Under the pieces are notes generated by a model. That model had not been told where the DNA came from and did no database searches. It saw nothing but the letters and a program-made list of their open reading frames with translations. This document shows, in pieces, positions 54,182-64,000 of a DNA stretch of 64,000 nucleotides; the stretch's first letter is position 1; every line of letters starts with the position of its first letter. The stretch comes from Lepisosteus oculatus (taxonomy: Eukaryota; Chordata; Actinopteri; Semionotiformes; Lepisosteidae): the NCBI RefSeq assembly GCF_040954835.1, contig NC_090723.1:7822001-7886000 (forward strand). The letters run 5' to 3'. The position numbers were made by a program, and so were the translations under genes.

Positions 54182-54447
54182 AATCCCCGAAGACCCCCGA
54201 GCGCAGTGGCTACAGCAGTCCCAGCACCCCCAAATCCCCCGGCAGCCGCTCCCACACGCCGGGCCAGGCGTCCGCGTCCGCCGCCAAAGAGGCGAAGAAG
54301 GTGGCGGTGGTGCGCACTCCGCCCAAGTCCCCGGCCTCCGTCAAGAACCGCGCGCCTGTCCCGCTGGCCCCGATGCCCGACCTCAAGAACGTGAGGTCCA
54401 AGATCGGCTCGATCGACAACATCAAGCACATGCCTGGGGGCGGAAAG
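54182..54447 (+). CDS. mapt: MAPT exon 9 (266 nt): proline-rich region and repeat 1
   Basis: Residues 658-746, phase 1 to 0, same length as mammalian exon 9. Landmarks are [20 protein letters not shown], then [15 protein letters not shown] (keeping the Thr and Ser equivalent to human T231 and S235), then [19 protein letters not shown] and MPGGGK, i.e. microtubule-binding repeat 1 with its KIGS site. The human SRTPS site reads SHTPG here, so the Ser equivalent to S214 is absent. Acceptor CCCCCCGAGCAG, donor AAG|GTGAGG. Confidence 0.97.
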
Positions 54448-54604
54448 GTGAGGCTCAGCTTCGAGATGTGTGAGGGGGGCCCTGGGGCTCCAGTGCACCA
54501 TGGGTGGGTAGGTGGGGTGGTCTCAATGCAGTGCCAAGCCACTGCGTCAGCTTGTGTTCCCCCTAGACTCTGAATGTGCATTCAAAATTCCAGGAAGTTG
54601 AACA

Positions 54605-54890
54605 GGAAGATAGATAAGATAAGATCACTTTATTGGCCATATACAACTTGTTGGAGGAATTTGTCTTTTCGCATACCCCAACTTGCTCTCCACAAGACAC
54701 ACAGACAGGGAGAGAAGCTTGGGGTCAGAGTACACCCTTTTATACGGCGCCCCTGGAGCAGTTGGGGTTAAGGGCCTTGCTCAGGGGCCCAACGGAGTAG
54801 GATTCCTCTGCCAGCCGCGGGATACGAACCGGCAACCCTCCAGCCACAGGCACAGATCCTGAGCCACAGAGTCTCCACACCGCCCTACTG
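54605..54890 (-). repeat. Dispersed repeat with reversed B box
   Basis: AGATAAGATCACTTTATTGG, later CCTTGCTCAGGGGCCCAACG and GATACGAACCGGCAACCC (reverse of a tRNA-like B box at about 54821-54830). Typical of fish SINE-like families whose reverse end carries AGATAAGATCACTTTATT. Confidence 0.55.
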
Positions 54891-55215
54891 CTTCCCCATT
54901 GTCTGAGCACACAAGAGCTTGAAGGCGGGGCTGTACAGAGCGCATAAGTGCACACGTATTTCATTGGCAAGTGAAAAAGACCTTATTTAAAGACGGTTAG
55001 TACTTTCTGAGAATAAGATATACAGGAGACAAAGAATTCAATTTGCTTTCGAATTCGTAGTTAGTTTTTCTTTTGCCAGTGATATTCCTCCCCCCCCCTG
55101 CAACCCACCGTTGTTTGGTTTGAAGGCTTTGTTTCTTCCGAACTGCTCGTGCTGACTCACGGGAGAGAAATACACACACATGCACACTTCCGGGCTTCTG
55201 TGACAGGTGCGTCTA

Positions 55216-55610
55216 TAATAAAAATGATAATAAAGCTCTGATTTCCTAGAGCGCCTTTAAAAGTGACTTCTTTACTTTACAGTAAAGAAAAAAAGCACTC
55301 AGTGAGAGGAGCCTGTAGAATTACACAATTACAATGAGGGTTTGGAATACAGTAGAAAAGCAAAGAGGCCGACACAGAACCAGTTAAACAAAAGCCCTTC
55401 TAAAGAAGAAGGTTTTGAGCCTGGATTGGAAAGAGCTCAGGGAAGATGACTCTCTGATAACCTTAGGGATAGAATTCCAGGGCTGTGAGGCGCAGCAGGA
55501 GTACGCCTTATCGTCCATAGGGTCTGGAGTCATGGGTAGTTTGAAACTTAGCTATCTCCATGGCGCCTGAAAAGTGAGGCAAGGGCTGCTTTCAGGCTGA
55601 GGAGTGAAAA
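55216..55610 (+). repeat. Dispersed repeat (GCGCCTTTAAA family), long copy
   Basis: AGAGCGCCTTTAAAAGTGAC, then GAAGAAGGTTTTGAGCCTGG, GAAGATGACTCTCTGATAAC and GAATTCCAGGGCTGTGAGGC. Longer than the copies at 14365 and 52490. Family name unknown to me. Confidence 0.6.
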
Positions 55611-55764
55611 AGTATTGATCCCTTCAGAACAGTTATTTACAGTACAGGTCCAAATCCTTCTGTAGGTTTACAGCCCTGAACCCACCCTTGTCTTCAGCAT
55701 CCCTTAAGTACTGACTGCACTGGGCCACTTGAAGCATAATGCTCTCTCCCCCTGCCTCTTCCAG

Positions 55765-55857
55765 GTACAAATTATTAATAAGAAGATGGACCTTACTAGT
55801 GTTCAGTCTAGGTGTGGCTCCAAAGACAATATCAAGCATATCCCAGGAGGGGGCACT
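55765..55857 (+). CDS. mapt: MAPT exon 10 (93 nt): microtubule-binding repeat 2
   Basis: Residues 747-777, phase 0 to 0, same length as mammalian exon 10. It reads [19 protein letters not shown] then [12 protein letters not shown]. The PHF6* hexapeptide VQIINK and the repeat-2 cysteine are kept. The KCGS site is RCGS. The purine-rich AATAAGAAG near the 5' end, a known splicing enhancer in human exon 10, is kept. The donor is ACT|GTGAGT. Skipping would give a three-repeat form in frame. Confidence 0.98.
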
Positions 55858-56389
55858 GTGAGTAACTCAGGGATGAACAGTGTTTGGGTGTGAGTCTTCC
55901 TACAGTTAAGATCATCCTGTAGCTCTGGCCAAAACTTTAAGGACAATATTTCCAATTGTGAACAGTCTGGTCCTCAGCTGGACCCTGGAGGAGCTGACGC
56001 AGGAGAAGCCGAGAGAAACAAGCTCCTGTCAAGAGTCTATCTTCTGGCCTCCATGTTTTAGCCTTTAGAGAATAGAGACATGAGATCATTTACGGCATCT
56101 GTTGGAGCCTGTCCTGGATTCCTGGACTAAATACTCTGGGACAGAATCAGTAATTTAGTTTAAAACCTTTTTTTTCCTTGGAGAAACCAGGGCTTCAGAA
56201 GATGGGGTGATGCGTATCTCTTATTTTGTTTCACATACAGTACATTATTTAAAATGTATCAGTTATGTAAAAAGTGTACCTCTTCTTTGCAGAAAACTGG
56301 GTTTTCATTTGAAAGAACTTTGTTGCGTCTGAAATGTGATAAAAATGAAAGTTATTTTTAGTATTAGGGTGATTTTTTAAAATGTTATC

Positions 56390-56420
56390 ATTATGATTAC
56401 GGAATTTCCGTCATCATAAT
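56390..56420. other. 31-bp near-perfect palindrome
   Basis: ATTATGATTACGGAA is followed after one base by its near reverse complement (one mismatch). It may be a dimer binding site or a relic; function unknown. Confidence 0.5.
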
Positions 56421-59400
56421 TAATGACACCTGCTTCATTATCCGGAGGCCCGTTTATTCTACCCTGTGGAAACCCCACTCGAAGGACGTGGGTTTTAATT
56501 TTCGATCAATAAGCCTTTTAGAAATTCTGACCTACGCTGCAAATAAATTAAGTATTCTGAGTGATGTCACTCACTTTATTTTTAAGCAGCTACGGTCGTG
56601 TGAGACATTAACCAGACCAACAGAGGTATCACTTGGCAGACAAGAACATTTCATGTCAATAAGTGTTTCTTTTTTTGAGTTGCGTCCTTAAGACTTTGGC
56701 CATGGCTACAAGTCCACCCCACAGATCAGATGATTTGCTGTCATTAAAGCATTCAAAGAACACTCTACCACTCCTGCTAGGACTCCTGGCTAATTCCTCC
56801 TGATGTTGCCACGTACAGAAAAAAAACTTAAGGGTGGTTCCATGTGATTAAATCAATTAATGGCAATGTCTCTCCATCTTCATCCCCTGAGCAAATCTCA
56901 CAGTGAGATTGCTTCATTGCTCTTGTCAGGCTGGTCCTAAATCCTTCCTTAACCGCCTAGACGTGTTCAGTTTCCTGTGAGTTATTTTTTTTATTCAAAA
57001 TGTGGAGGAGGTGCCTGGAGTTATCTCCTTGTGATACTTCCCACTGAACCTGTTGGGCCAGTGAGGAGGTGCTAACGTGCATCTGGAGGTACGTGCTACC
57101 AAAACGCCATTGCGTTAAGTGCAGGACTCAGTCCTCCCACAGAGAAACTGAGGCCATGCGGCTCTGTGTTGAGCAGTGAGCTGAGGAAGCCCTGGGTAGC
57201 CCAGGTGTCACACTGCCCTGGTAGTTCGCAGTCAGTTGGGAACTGTAGCTTAAGGATCTGTTGGATCGAAGCTTGCCCCGAGCTGAACCAGCCTGTTCTT
57301 TGAGCACAGGCTTTGCTGGTCTGTGCTGCCTGGATGCTTCTTAAATACATCCCAGATAAAGAAAAGATCTGGTCGTGTGGCATGAACTCACAGCCCCTGC
57401 CACACGTTTGCACAAGCGGAAGGTAATCTGGTGGCCCTTCCTCACCAGCATCAGTCTCCAGCACAAGAACTGCTTGGCATGCTTTGACAGTCATGAGCAG
57501 TTCAACGTGAGGCCGTAAGCATCTTGGTGATACCTGATGCTTCCCTGTTGCCAACGGAAAGATGTAAATGAGGCGTCCAGAGCCAGAAAGCACTACCATC
57601 CACTCCGGATGTGCTGAAGCAAAGATTGATCAGGGGTTGGATCTGGTGAGCTGCATAATTCCTCAGCTGTACAGTTTACACGAGGAGTACATCTTAATCC
57701 ACTGATTGCATCTGACTGGAACAAGCAACGTCAGGTGCTAAGAATTGGTATCAAAATGTAATATAGACAAGATTGATGTTCTTGAATGCTTTAATTTTGC
57801 ATCCCCGGCAACAGGACACATTTGTTTTGCAATAAGACAGAGAAAACAGACCGTCTGTCCTCTTGTTCTCAAGCCTGTATGGGACCAAGACCCTATTGCA
57901 TGACACCAATAGACGCAGAAATTGGCGTCTGTCAATCCTGACTGTTCTGTCCCTGACAACTGCGTTTCTGCCCGTCTGTTTGGTTTGATATAATCTTTAC
58001 TACCACAACCTGAGTGTTAAACTTCACAATTGCTGACTTGTCCTGTTAACAGCTCCTAAAATTCTGTTCCTAGCAATGAAGGGCCTCCTTATCCTGCATG
58101 GCATCACTGATGGGGAAAATGCGTAGAGTAGAGTAAACTCATTTTTATTGTGTGCGTGTCTCCACTGACATGCTTCAGTAACGTGATAACGTGGGGTCTC
58201 CATACTGAGTTACTATGGCTGGCACGAGACACGCTGCCCTTCCTGCTCTGCACTTTGAGAGGCAGTGGCTGCTGTGTGTCCTGGTAACTCTCTCTGCCTG
58301 AGCCCTGATCCTTGATATGTTGTCCTCCTGCCATTTCTGTCCCCCCCCCACCATGGTGATATTCCTGTGATTGACACTCCATTGTGAGTTGCTTAGAGAA
58401 CAACTAATGCATTTGAAGTGTGTGGCAGCAAAACATTCAGCAGCATAATAGGGATGTGATCATGTTGCTGCAAACGAAGGAATTGCTTTCGGATCTGTCC
58501 TACAGAGGGAGACCAAATCTCTCTTGGCTCTTCTTGCTGTGCTAATGCTCTCTGGTAAGAACCGAGTGTGTTGTTACATGGAGGTATTGCCAACTAGTTC
58601 CGAGGAGCAGACTGGTGAATCTGCAGATCAGCTGGGCATATGCGCAGCTCTGGCATCACCACAGGAAAGCCTGGGAGTCACTGGAGCACAGTTCATTGCA
58701 ATCTCAACCAGTGACTGTTGTGGTCCCCCTTGGAGGACATGACACATTTCCACATTTGCTGGTTTGAGATTTCCTCAACATCAGAGGGCATGTGCGTGCC
58801 ACAACCTTATTTTATGGCTAAGGACGTGTCCAGGATCCGCAGGTGTATTCCAGCGATGGGAAAACAAACTGCACTCCCTGGCACAGCTTGAGGAGGAAAT
58901 GCAGAAGAGCCTCTCAGTTCTGCTGGCTGACTGTCATTTTCACCACAGAATTTTCAAGCTGCATGTAGCTCTAAAAAATAGGGCCAGCCAGGCAGTGTTA
59001 GTGCTGGGACACTCAGTAAGTTCATGGCTATGAACGTGCACACATTGGTGCTATACCTGAGTTTAGGGAAATTTCTTTTGGAAATGTAAATGCTCTAGAA
59101 ATTGATTTAACAGGATTGTGCATAAAGGTAAAATTAAAAAATGAGATCAGACACAGTATCCTCACCACTGATTGCAAATGGGTGAGCAGGTAGTTCTTAA
59201 CCTGGCATTTTCTAAGTATGTTAACAGCGTTCACAAAAGCAATTTGCCAAAATTAAGTTTAAGTTTAGAAGATTTTTGGATGCCTTTGATGCCTGGTGTC
59301 CTAGTAGAATCTTGGTGATAAAAAGTAAGAAAGAATATTTAAGCATGGTAGAAGGTTTTGTAGGAAATAGGGAGGAGACTGAGATCGTCTTAAGAGGGAA

Positions 59401-60071
59401 ACTTAAAAGTCACAATTTAAAGTGCCCAGTGGTGTGAATATGAGTACAGGGTATACTTGTATGGGAAATGCTTCATAGGAGAGTTTTTCCTATCAAAATC
59501 ACACCTCTGCTAAAACAAGGATGCATGTGTTTGAACAAAAAAGCAACTACAAACATGTGGATGGGCACCAGTACCTTTTACAGGATGTGGTTTAGTGTTT
59601 GAGATTTATTTTTCATTCTGGTTCAATATACCAATATGACAGGGATATTGCATTGCATTAACTGGCTGCTTTTTAGGATGCTTATCAGAGCTGTGCATGT
59701 AAAACAGGTCTAATGGATGAAGACTGTAGAGTACAGTTGGTATGGATTTTGGCTCAGGTTTAGTGTCTGCGTCAGCTGGATCAGTAGAGGGTTTCAGACT
59801 GATCCGTAATGATACACCGAGCTGTGGCCCTGCTGAATTGTGGGATATGGGCTGATGGCTGTCACTTCAGCACTCAAAGGCTCGTTTAGCATGAGTGTTC
59901 TTGACAGGCTTGTCTGGCAGCAGCTCGGCTGCTGTGTCTGTGAATGCGTTCAAAGAGTCTGTATCTGCTCCTAGGCTGACCTGCTTTCAAGACTCAAAAA
60001 CATGTCTGGTCAGGGTGGCCAGTCACTGTTTTTGGGACCTGCATACTCCTGGTGTTGCAGGTTCGACTCTT

Positions 60072-60215
60072 GCATTCTCAAGGGAGTCTGGAACAGGCTG
60101 CCCAACCATGTTGCTGAAGCCGATACCCTGGCTTCTATAACGGGCCGAACGGACGGGCTGTTAAAGCTTCTCTTGTTTGTAACTTTTCTTGAAATAGTGA
60201 TCTTGAATATATCTG
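60072..60215 (+). repeat. LINE-like 3' fragment
   Basis: GGGAGTCTGGAACAGGCTGC, then CCGATACCCTGGCTTC and CTCTTGTTTGTAACTTTTCTT. Related to 23035-23215 and 34775-34935. Confidence 0.55.
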
Positions 60216-62208
60216 TTACCAAGCTGTTGCCACACAAATAAATTACGATGAGATGCGATGTCACCTCTTTATACGTGTTAATACATTTAATAACTTTATT
60301 TGAAGTAAAGCTAAAGCAAAAAAGTCTAACACCTTTTTTCAAAGTGATTGACTAAAATAATCTGAATTTGCACTTTTCCCTCAAGCCATTTTTCATAATT
60401 AAGGGAGCATTCAGATTTGCTGCTAATAAATGGGAGTCTGTTTCTGTAGCTATTTATTATCATAGCAAGACCTTATATGTTCTCCTCACTGTCTTTGCTG
60501 GAAAATCCTAATTTTTTGTTAGGAGGAAAATAGTCATATTTAGGTTTTAAGGCTTATTTAGTTCGCAGAAGAGATACGTTAATCTCAAACTTGACGTAAT
60601 CTCAAAAATGACATAACTGTTACTATGTAAAACAGATATGATGTGTTGACTTGGTATTTAATAGCTGAATTTCTTTAGTGCTCAGATGTCTTAAACATGG
60701 TGGACTTGCACCAGACAGGAATGAGACTTCCTTGAGGCTCTCAAAAGTAAGAAAATAATTTTAGACCACAATACAAATAGTAAAGTATGTACATGAAACT
60801 CATCAGATCAGAGTTACTTAGGTTCTGTAGAATTAGACTGAGGTGGGATATCCCTTCAATCTATTCATCAGTGTCAAATATGGGATCTTGAACCCACAAC
60901 CCTCTTAGTGGGATTTTAGAGGTGTGTGATTTATTTTGTGATAGCCTGATGTTGTTTTCATTTCATCTTTTGTTATATAATCTATCGTTTTTGTTATTTC
61001 AGTACTTACCAAGATAATCTTTACGTTTCACTCCAGAAAGGTATTTCATTTTTTATTTTTTTAAAACGTCACCTCCAATTGTGTTCTCATTAATCTCACT
61101 GATCACTCACAGTCCTTCGTATTTCTTCACTGGTCAAGACTGTAAGAGACAAATCTCTGCACCCAGAGACAAATTTCCTAGAGTGTGATGGAGACCAAAA
61201 GGAAAAGAAAGCTGAAACTTTCGGGTGACCCTGAAACCCATAATTGATTTTGCTGAAAGTTGTCCCAGTTGGTGACCTTAGCACCTGTGAGCTCCAGCAC
61301 ATAGTTACAAGGAATGCCCAGGTTAAGCAGAAAAGCAAACAAGACATGTAGGTCTTGAGCATTGCTAAGATGTCTCAAAACACTTGTTTAAATATTTAAA
61401 AGACTCAGAATAAAAAAGGGCCCAAATTTTACTTTCATGAAGATTATGATGCTGTTTAGCTAGTGACTTCTATTCATAGCACGATGACAGAGATATAAAA
61501 GATGCAGAGTGTAAGAGTTACATAGTTACATACGTAGTGTTGTAACAAAAATCTAGAAATCAGTGTAATAGATAATGTGCTATGCAAAACAATAACAGAC
61601 AAAACAGTTGTCTGACATTCAAAGAAGGGCTACATATCATGTGAAACATGGAGCAACTGTTTAAAGAGTCTTTTTTGAGCTGTGTCTTGCATTCAGCAAT
61701 GTTTTGTGAAGGAAAAAGTAAATAAAAGTTTTCTGTCAGCTTAACGGCTGTTTTGAAAGACCTGTAGCTGCACCAATAAACAATACAAATTGAATGCCAT
61801 TAGGTATTTCGTTATGACTTTGTCAGATTTCTCCCGACATCTGCTGAATCTGTGAGCACAGCTGTTTTCCAAAGCATCCCATTTCGATTTACGGAGCCAG
61901 AAGGAAAACATTTTTTTTGCTCTGCTCGCCTGCATTGTTCGAATAGTCTAGAGCCAAGCTACCCTACAGCTTTCTTTTTTGATTTTAAGAAATTTGTCCC
62001 GGTGACGGAGATCTGGACCCTTTCCTCACCTGGAGCACCGATTAATCTGGAAACCCTGGATCACAAATCCTGCTTCCTGTGCACGTGTGGTCCGCTAGCT
62101 CTGAACGAGATGCCTCAGGGAAAACCACGGGATGTGGTTTGATTCTTTATCTCTGAGAACTTATTCTGCTCTCTTCCAACTTCCTCCTTTCCTTTACCTC
62201 TTCACTAG

Positions 62209-62290
62209 GTCCAAATCGTTCACAAAAAGATTGACCTGAGCAACGTCACATCAAAGTGTGGATCCAAGGACAACATTCGTCACAAACCAG
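62209..62290 (+). CDS. mapt: MAPT exon 11 (82 nt): microtubule-binding repeat 3
   Basis: Residues 778-804, phase 0 to 1, same length as mammalian exon 11. It reads [19 protein letters not shown] then KDNIRHKPG. The cysteine of repeat 3 and the KCGS site are kept. The PHF6 hexapeptide is VQIVHK rather than the human VQIVYK. Acceptor TCTTCACTAG, donor CCAG|GTATTT. Confidence 0.98.
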
Positions 62291-63434
62291 GTATTTATTT
62301 TTGTGTGACGAGTCTTGGGACTTTTGATGCATTGATAAATAATGCACACAGGACCAAGGAACGTTATAGGTACAGACAGAACAAAGAAACTAACCATATA
62401 GACTTCCTTTCTGACAGATCTATATCCTGGAAGCTCTAATTTGTAAGAGTAAAGTATTTTAAATATGTTAAAGGAGCCTTTCATATCAGTTTATTATATG
62501 CAACGATTTGCATTTTCCTACTAAGAAAAAGCCACTAAGAAACGATTAAAAAAAAGTCTTAAAAAGTTTTTGATTTGCAGCCTATCAAGGAAGTATCTTG
62601 CTCTGAGCTTCCCTTAGCATTTAACATTTCTTTCTGGTTAATATTGCAAACAATTTCAAGTTATTTCTAAATGAATTTATTTTAAAAATGGTAAAATGTG
62701 GCGGTTTGCAGTTTTCTTTTTCTTCCAACAGGTATCAAGCATTTCAAACATAGCTTTAATGATTACAGTTAACAGAGCAAATGTCCTTAACCTTGTCAGC
62801 TGCCTTCACACTCAGGCAAGTTTCTCTTAATCAGAGTAACCAGAGTTAGTTAATCCCAAATGTTCAACCAGAGCTCATCAATTATTTGTTCCTGAATTAT
62901 TGTAGCAAAAAGACATTTGGGAAATAATGATTACCTTCATATTTTGCTATGTAGCTCACAATGTTTGAAATATCAGAACAGATGCTTCTTTTCTAGTCAT
63001 GAACAGTGATATGTGTGGAGTGTATCTCTGTGAAGTGTTGTTTTAAGGGGTTTGTCAAGACGGTTACAAAAGACAGGAGAGATGACAACAACCAAGTTCA
63101 ATCACTCAGTAATTAGCAGTAATTAGCAAATCACTCCTGATGTCATTTCCTTCCATTCCATTAAAGCACTATAAATACTGAACCCTTTCTCTCACTCATA
63201 TACGTCTCTTTGCATCCCTCCTCCTCCCCCCCTCCCCTCTCTACAGCTGCCCTCACTCTGCAAGGGGGGTCTCAGCCTCCTCGTCCTCTGGCCAGGAGGT
63301 CAGCCCTCAGCCAAGCGGGTTAAGCCAAATTTTCACTAAGCACTCCATAATTCTTTCAGTGCACTTTATTCTTGGGTGGTGTTGTTATACCCAGTGAACC
63401 TGCATTGACTGTGTGTAATATCCTCCATCACCAG
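62291..63434 (+). other. mapt: MAPT intron 11
   Basis: 1.14 kb, AT-rich with a C/T-rich tract near 63216-63245. No repeat or exon recognised. Confidence 0.55.
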
Positions 63435-63541
63435 GAGGGGGCAATGTGGAGATCAAATCGGAGAAAATGGATTTCAAGGTCCAGTCGAAGATTGGGTCTC
63501 TGGGCAACATCGGCCACGTTCCTGGAGGTGGTAACAAGAAG
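63435..63541 (+). CDS. mapt: MAPT exon 12 (107 nt): microtubule-binding repeat 4
   Basis: Residues 805-840, phase 1 to 0. It reads [19 protein letters not shown] then [17 protein letters not shown]. Mammalian exon 12 is 113 nt; the two residues after KLDFK (Asp-Arg) are missing here, and the exon is six bases shorter in frame. KIGS is kept. Acceptor CATCACCAG, donor AAG|GTAAAC. The C-terminal tail exon lies beyond the window. Confidence 0.97.
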
Positions 63542-64000
63542 GTAAACTCCCTCTGCCCTGACTGCAGCTTCTGATGGTTTTAGAACATACATTTCGTTCC
63601 TTTTGTTCTTACAGGAACAACACTATTTGCGCTTTTCTGTGAATCCTGTATATGTTTTACGTGAATCACCTTAATGTTTTTATATGATCTTTTCCATACT
63701 TACAGTATGGAAACTTTCAGTGCTTAGACTTTGAAATACTTTGATAATGGAACAACGCCTCAGTTTGCAGAATTGACATTTTCTTTTTAAAATGTCTACT
63801 TTGAGAAGTCACTGAGTAATGGTTCTGTGTGTTGATGCCTCAATTGACTGTCCACTTCCAAGTTCCTGTCTCTGGGTTTCCTGGCACAGCTGATGAATAA
63901 TCTTGCCTTGCAAACTTTACTGCAATAATTCCTGCTGTCATCTTTTGCAACTTGCTCAGAGTTCCTGCCTTGTTCTTTTCAGCTTTTATTCAATAAGATG
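63542..64000 (+). other. mapt: MAPT intron 12, 5' part
   Basis: AT-rich intron to the window edge. No further exon seen. Confidence 0.6.

Larger units (their letters stand above)
54448..55764 (+). other. mapt: MAPT intron 9
   Basis: Contains two dispersed repeats (54605-54890 and 55216-55610). Otherwise nothing recognised. Confidence 0.6.
55858..62208 (+). other. mapt: MAPT intron 10 (6.35 kb)
   Basis: No additional repeat-type exon was found. Contains a near-perfect palindrome (56390-56420), a moderately GC-rich stretch with frames on both strands (57.0-59.0 kb; not identified) and a LINE-like fragment (60072-60215). Confidence 0.6.
15541..64000 (+). other. mapt: MAPT (tau) gene, 5' and central part; 3' end beyond window
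   Basis: Inferred transcription unit from a putative non-coding exon 0 (ending 15628) through exon 12 (ending 63541). The C-terminal exon is not reached. Coding exons are 34116-34305, 37815-37880, 39723-39821, 41499-41567, 43144-43197, 44348-45460, 49991-50046, 50804-50989, 52834-52972, 54182-54447, 55765-55857, 62209-62290 and 63435-63541. They join in one frame of exactly 840 codons. Tau binds and stabilises axonal microtubules. The acidic N-terminal projection part, proline-rich middle and four repeats are in the family order. Exons 5, 9, 10 and 11 are identical in length to mammalian ones. Omitting 4A would give a 469-codon open frame to the same point. MYL4 lies 6.5 kb upstream on the same strand. 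Confidence 0.95.

Noticed and set aside
55858..62208. Additional tau microtubule-binding repeat exon between exons 10 and 11
   Set aside because: Some fish tau genes have extra repeats, so I looked for a PGGG or KCGS-type exon in phase 0. None was seen in this intron.

Overview
Eukaryotic, vertebrate-type DNA: short exons with GT-AG junctions, long introns, CpG-rich blocks and many short interspersed repeats. The repeats are of ray-finned-fish type: a 5S-rRNA-headed SINE, tRNA-headed SINEs and hAT-like DNA elements. Together with one compact, fully aligned tau gene lying just downstream of MYL4, they suggest a ray-finned fish, perhaps a non-teleost or early-branching lineage. The species cannot be fixed from sequence alone.

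Layout. (1) 1-1560: upstream region and promoter of MYL4. (2) 1561-9025, plus strand: a complete MYL4 (atrial/embryonic essential myosin light chain). It has six coding exons (564 nt, 187 aa), a non-coding last exon and a poly(A) signal at 9003. (3) 9026-15540: intergenic, with a 305-bp hAT-like miniature element that has 8-bp flanking repeats, SINE fragments and no recognised gene. (4) 15541-64000, plus strand: most of MAPT (tau). A putative non-coding exon 0 and CpG island lie at 15.5-17.7 kb, followed by an 18.5-kb intron. Thirteen coding exons run from the ATG at 34116 to 63541. The final C-terminal exon lies beyond the window.

The tau exons join in one open frame of 2520 nt (840 codons). 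They correspond to mammalian exons 1, 2, 3, 4, 4A, 5, 6, 7, 9, 10, 11 and 12, plus one extra 66-nt exon after exon 1. Exons 5, 9, 10 and 11 have exactly the mammalian lengths (56, 266, 93 and 82 nt). All five N-terminal cassettes, including a 1113-nt 'big tau' exon 4A, are phase-1 and multiples of three, so any subset can be skipped in frame. Four microtubule-binding repeats are present. The PHF6 hexapeptide in repeat 3 reads VQIVHK instead of VQIVYK, and repeat 4 lacks two residues.

The two genes are unrelated in function (muscle myosin versus neuronal microtubule binding) and simply neighbours. Human MYL4 and MAPT lie on the same chromosome arm (17q21), so the proximity looks like conserved linkage. 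I found no undescribed multi-gene system. The most notable points are in tau architecture (extra exon, possible N-terminal-only terminal exons, PHF6 change) and in the mobile elements of the tau introns: a hAT deletion derivative with a transposase start, an inverted-repeat element with a perfect 14-bp target duplication, and a nested tRNA-like/hairpin element.
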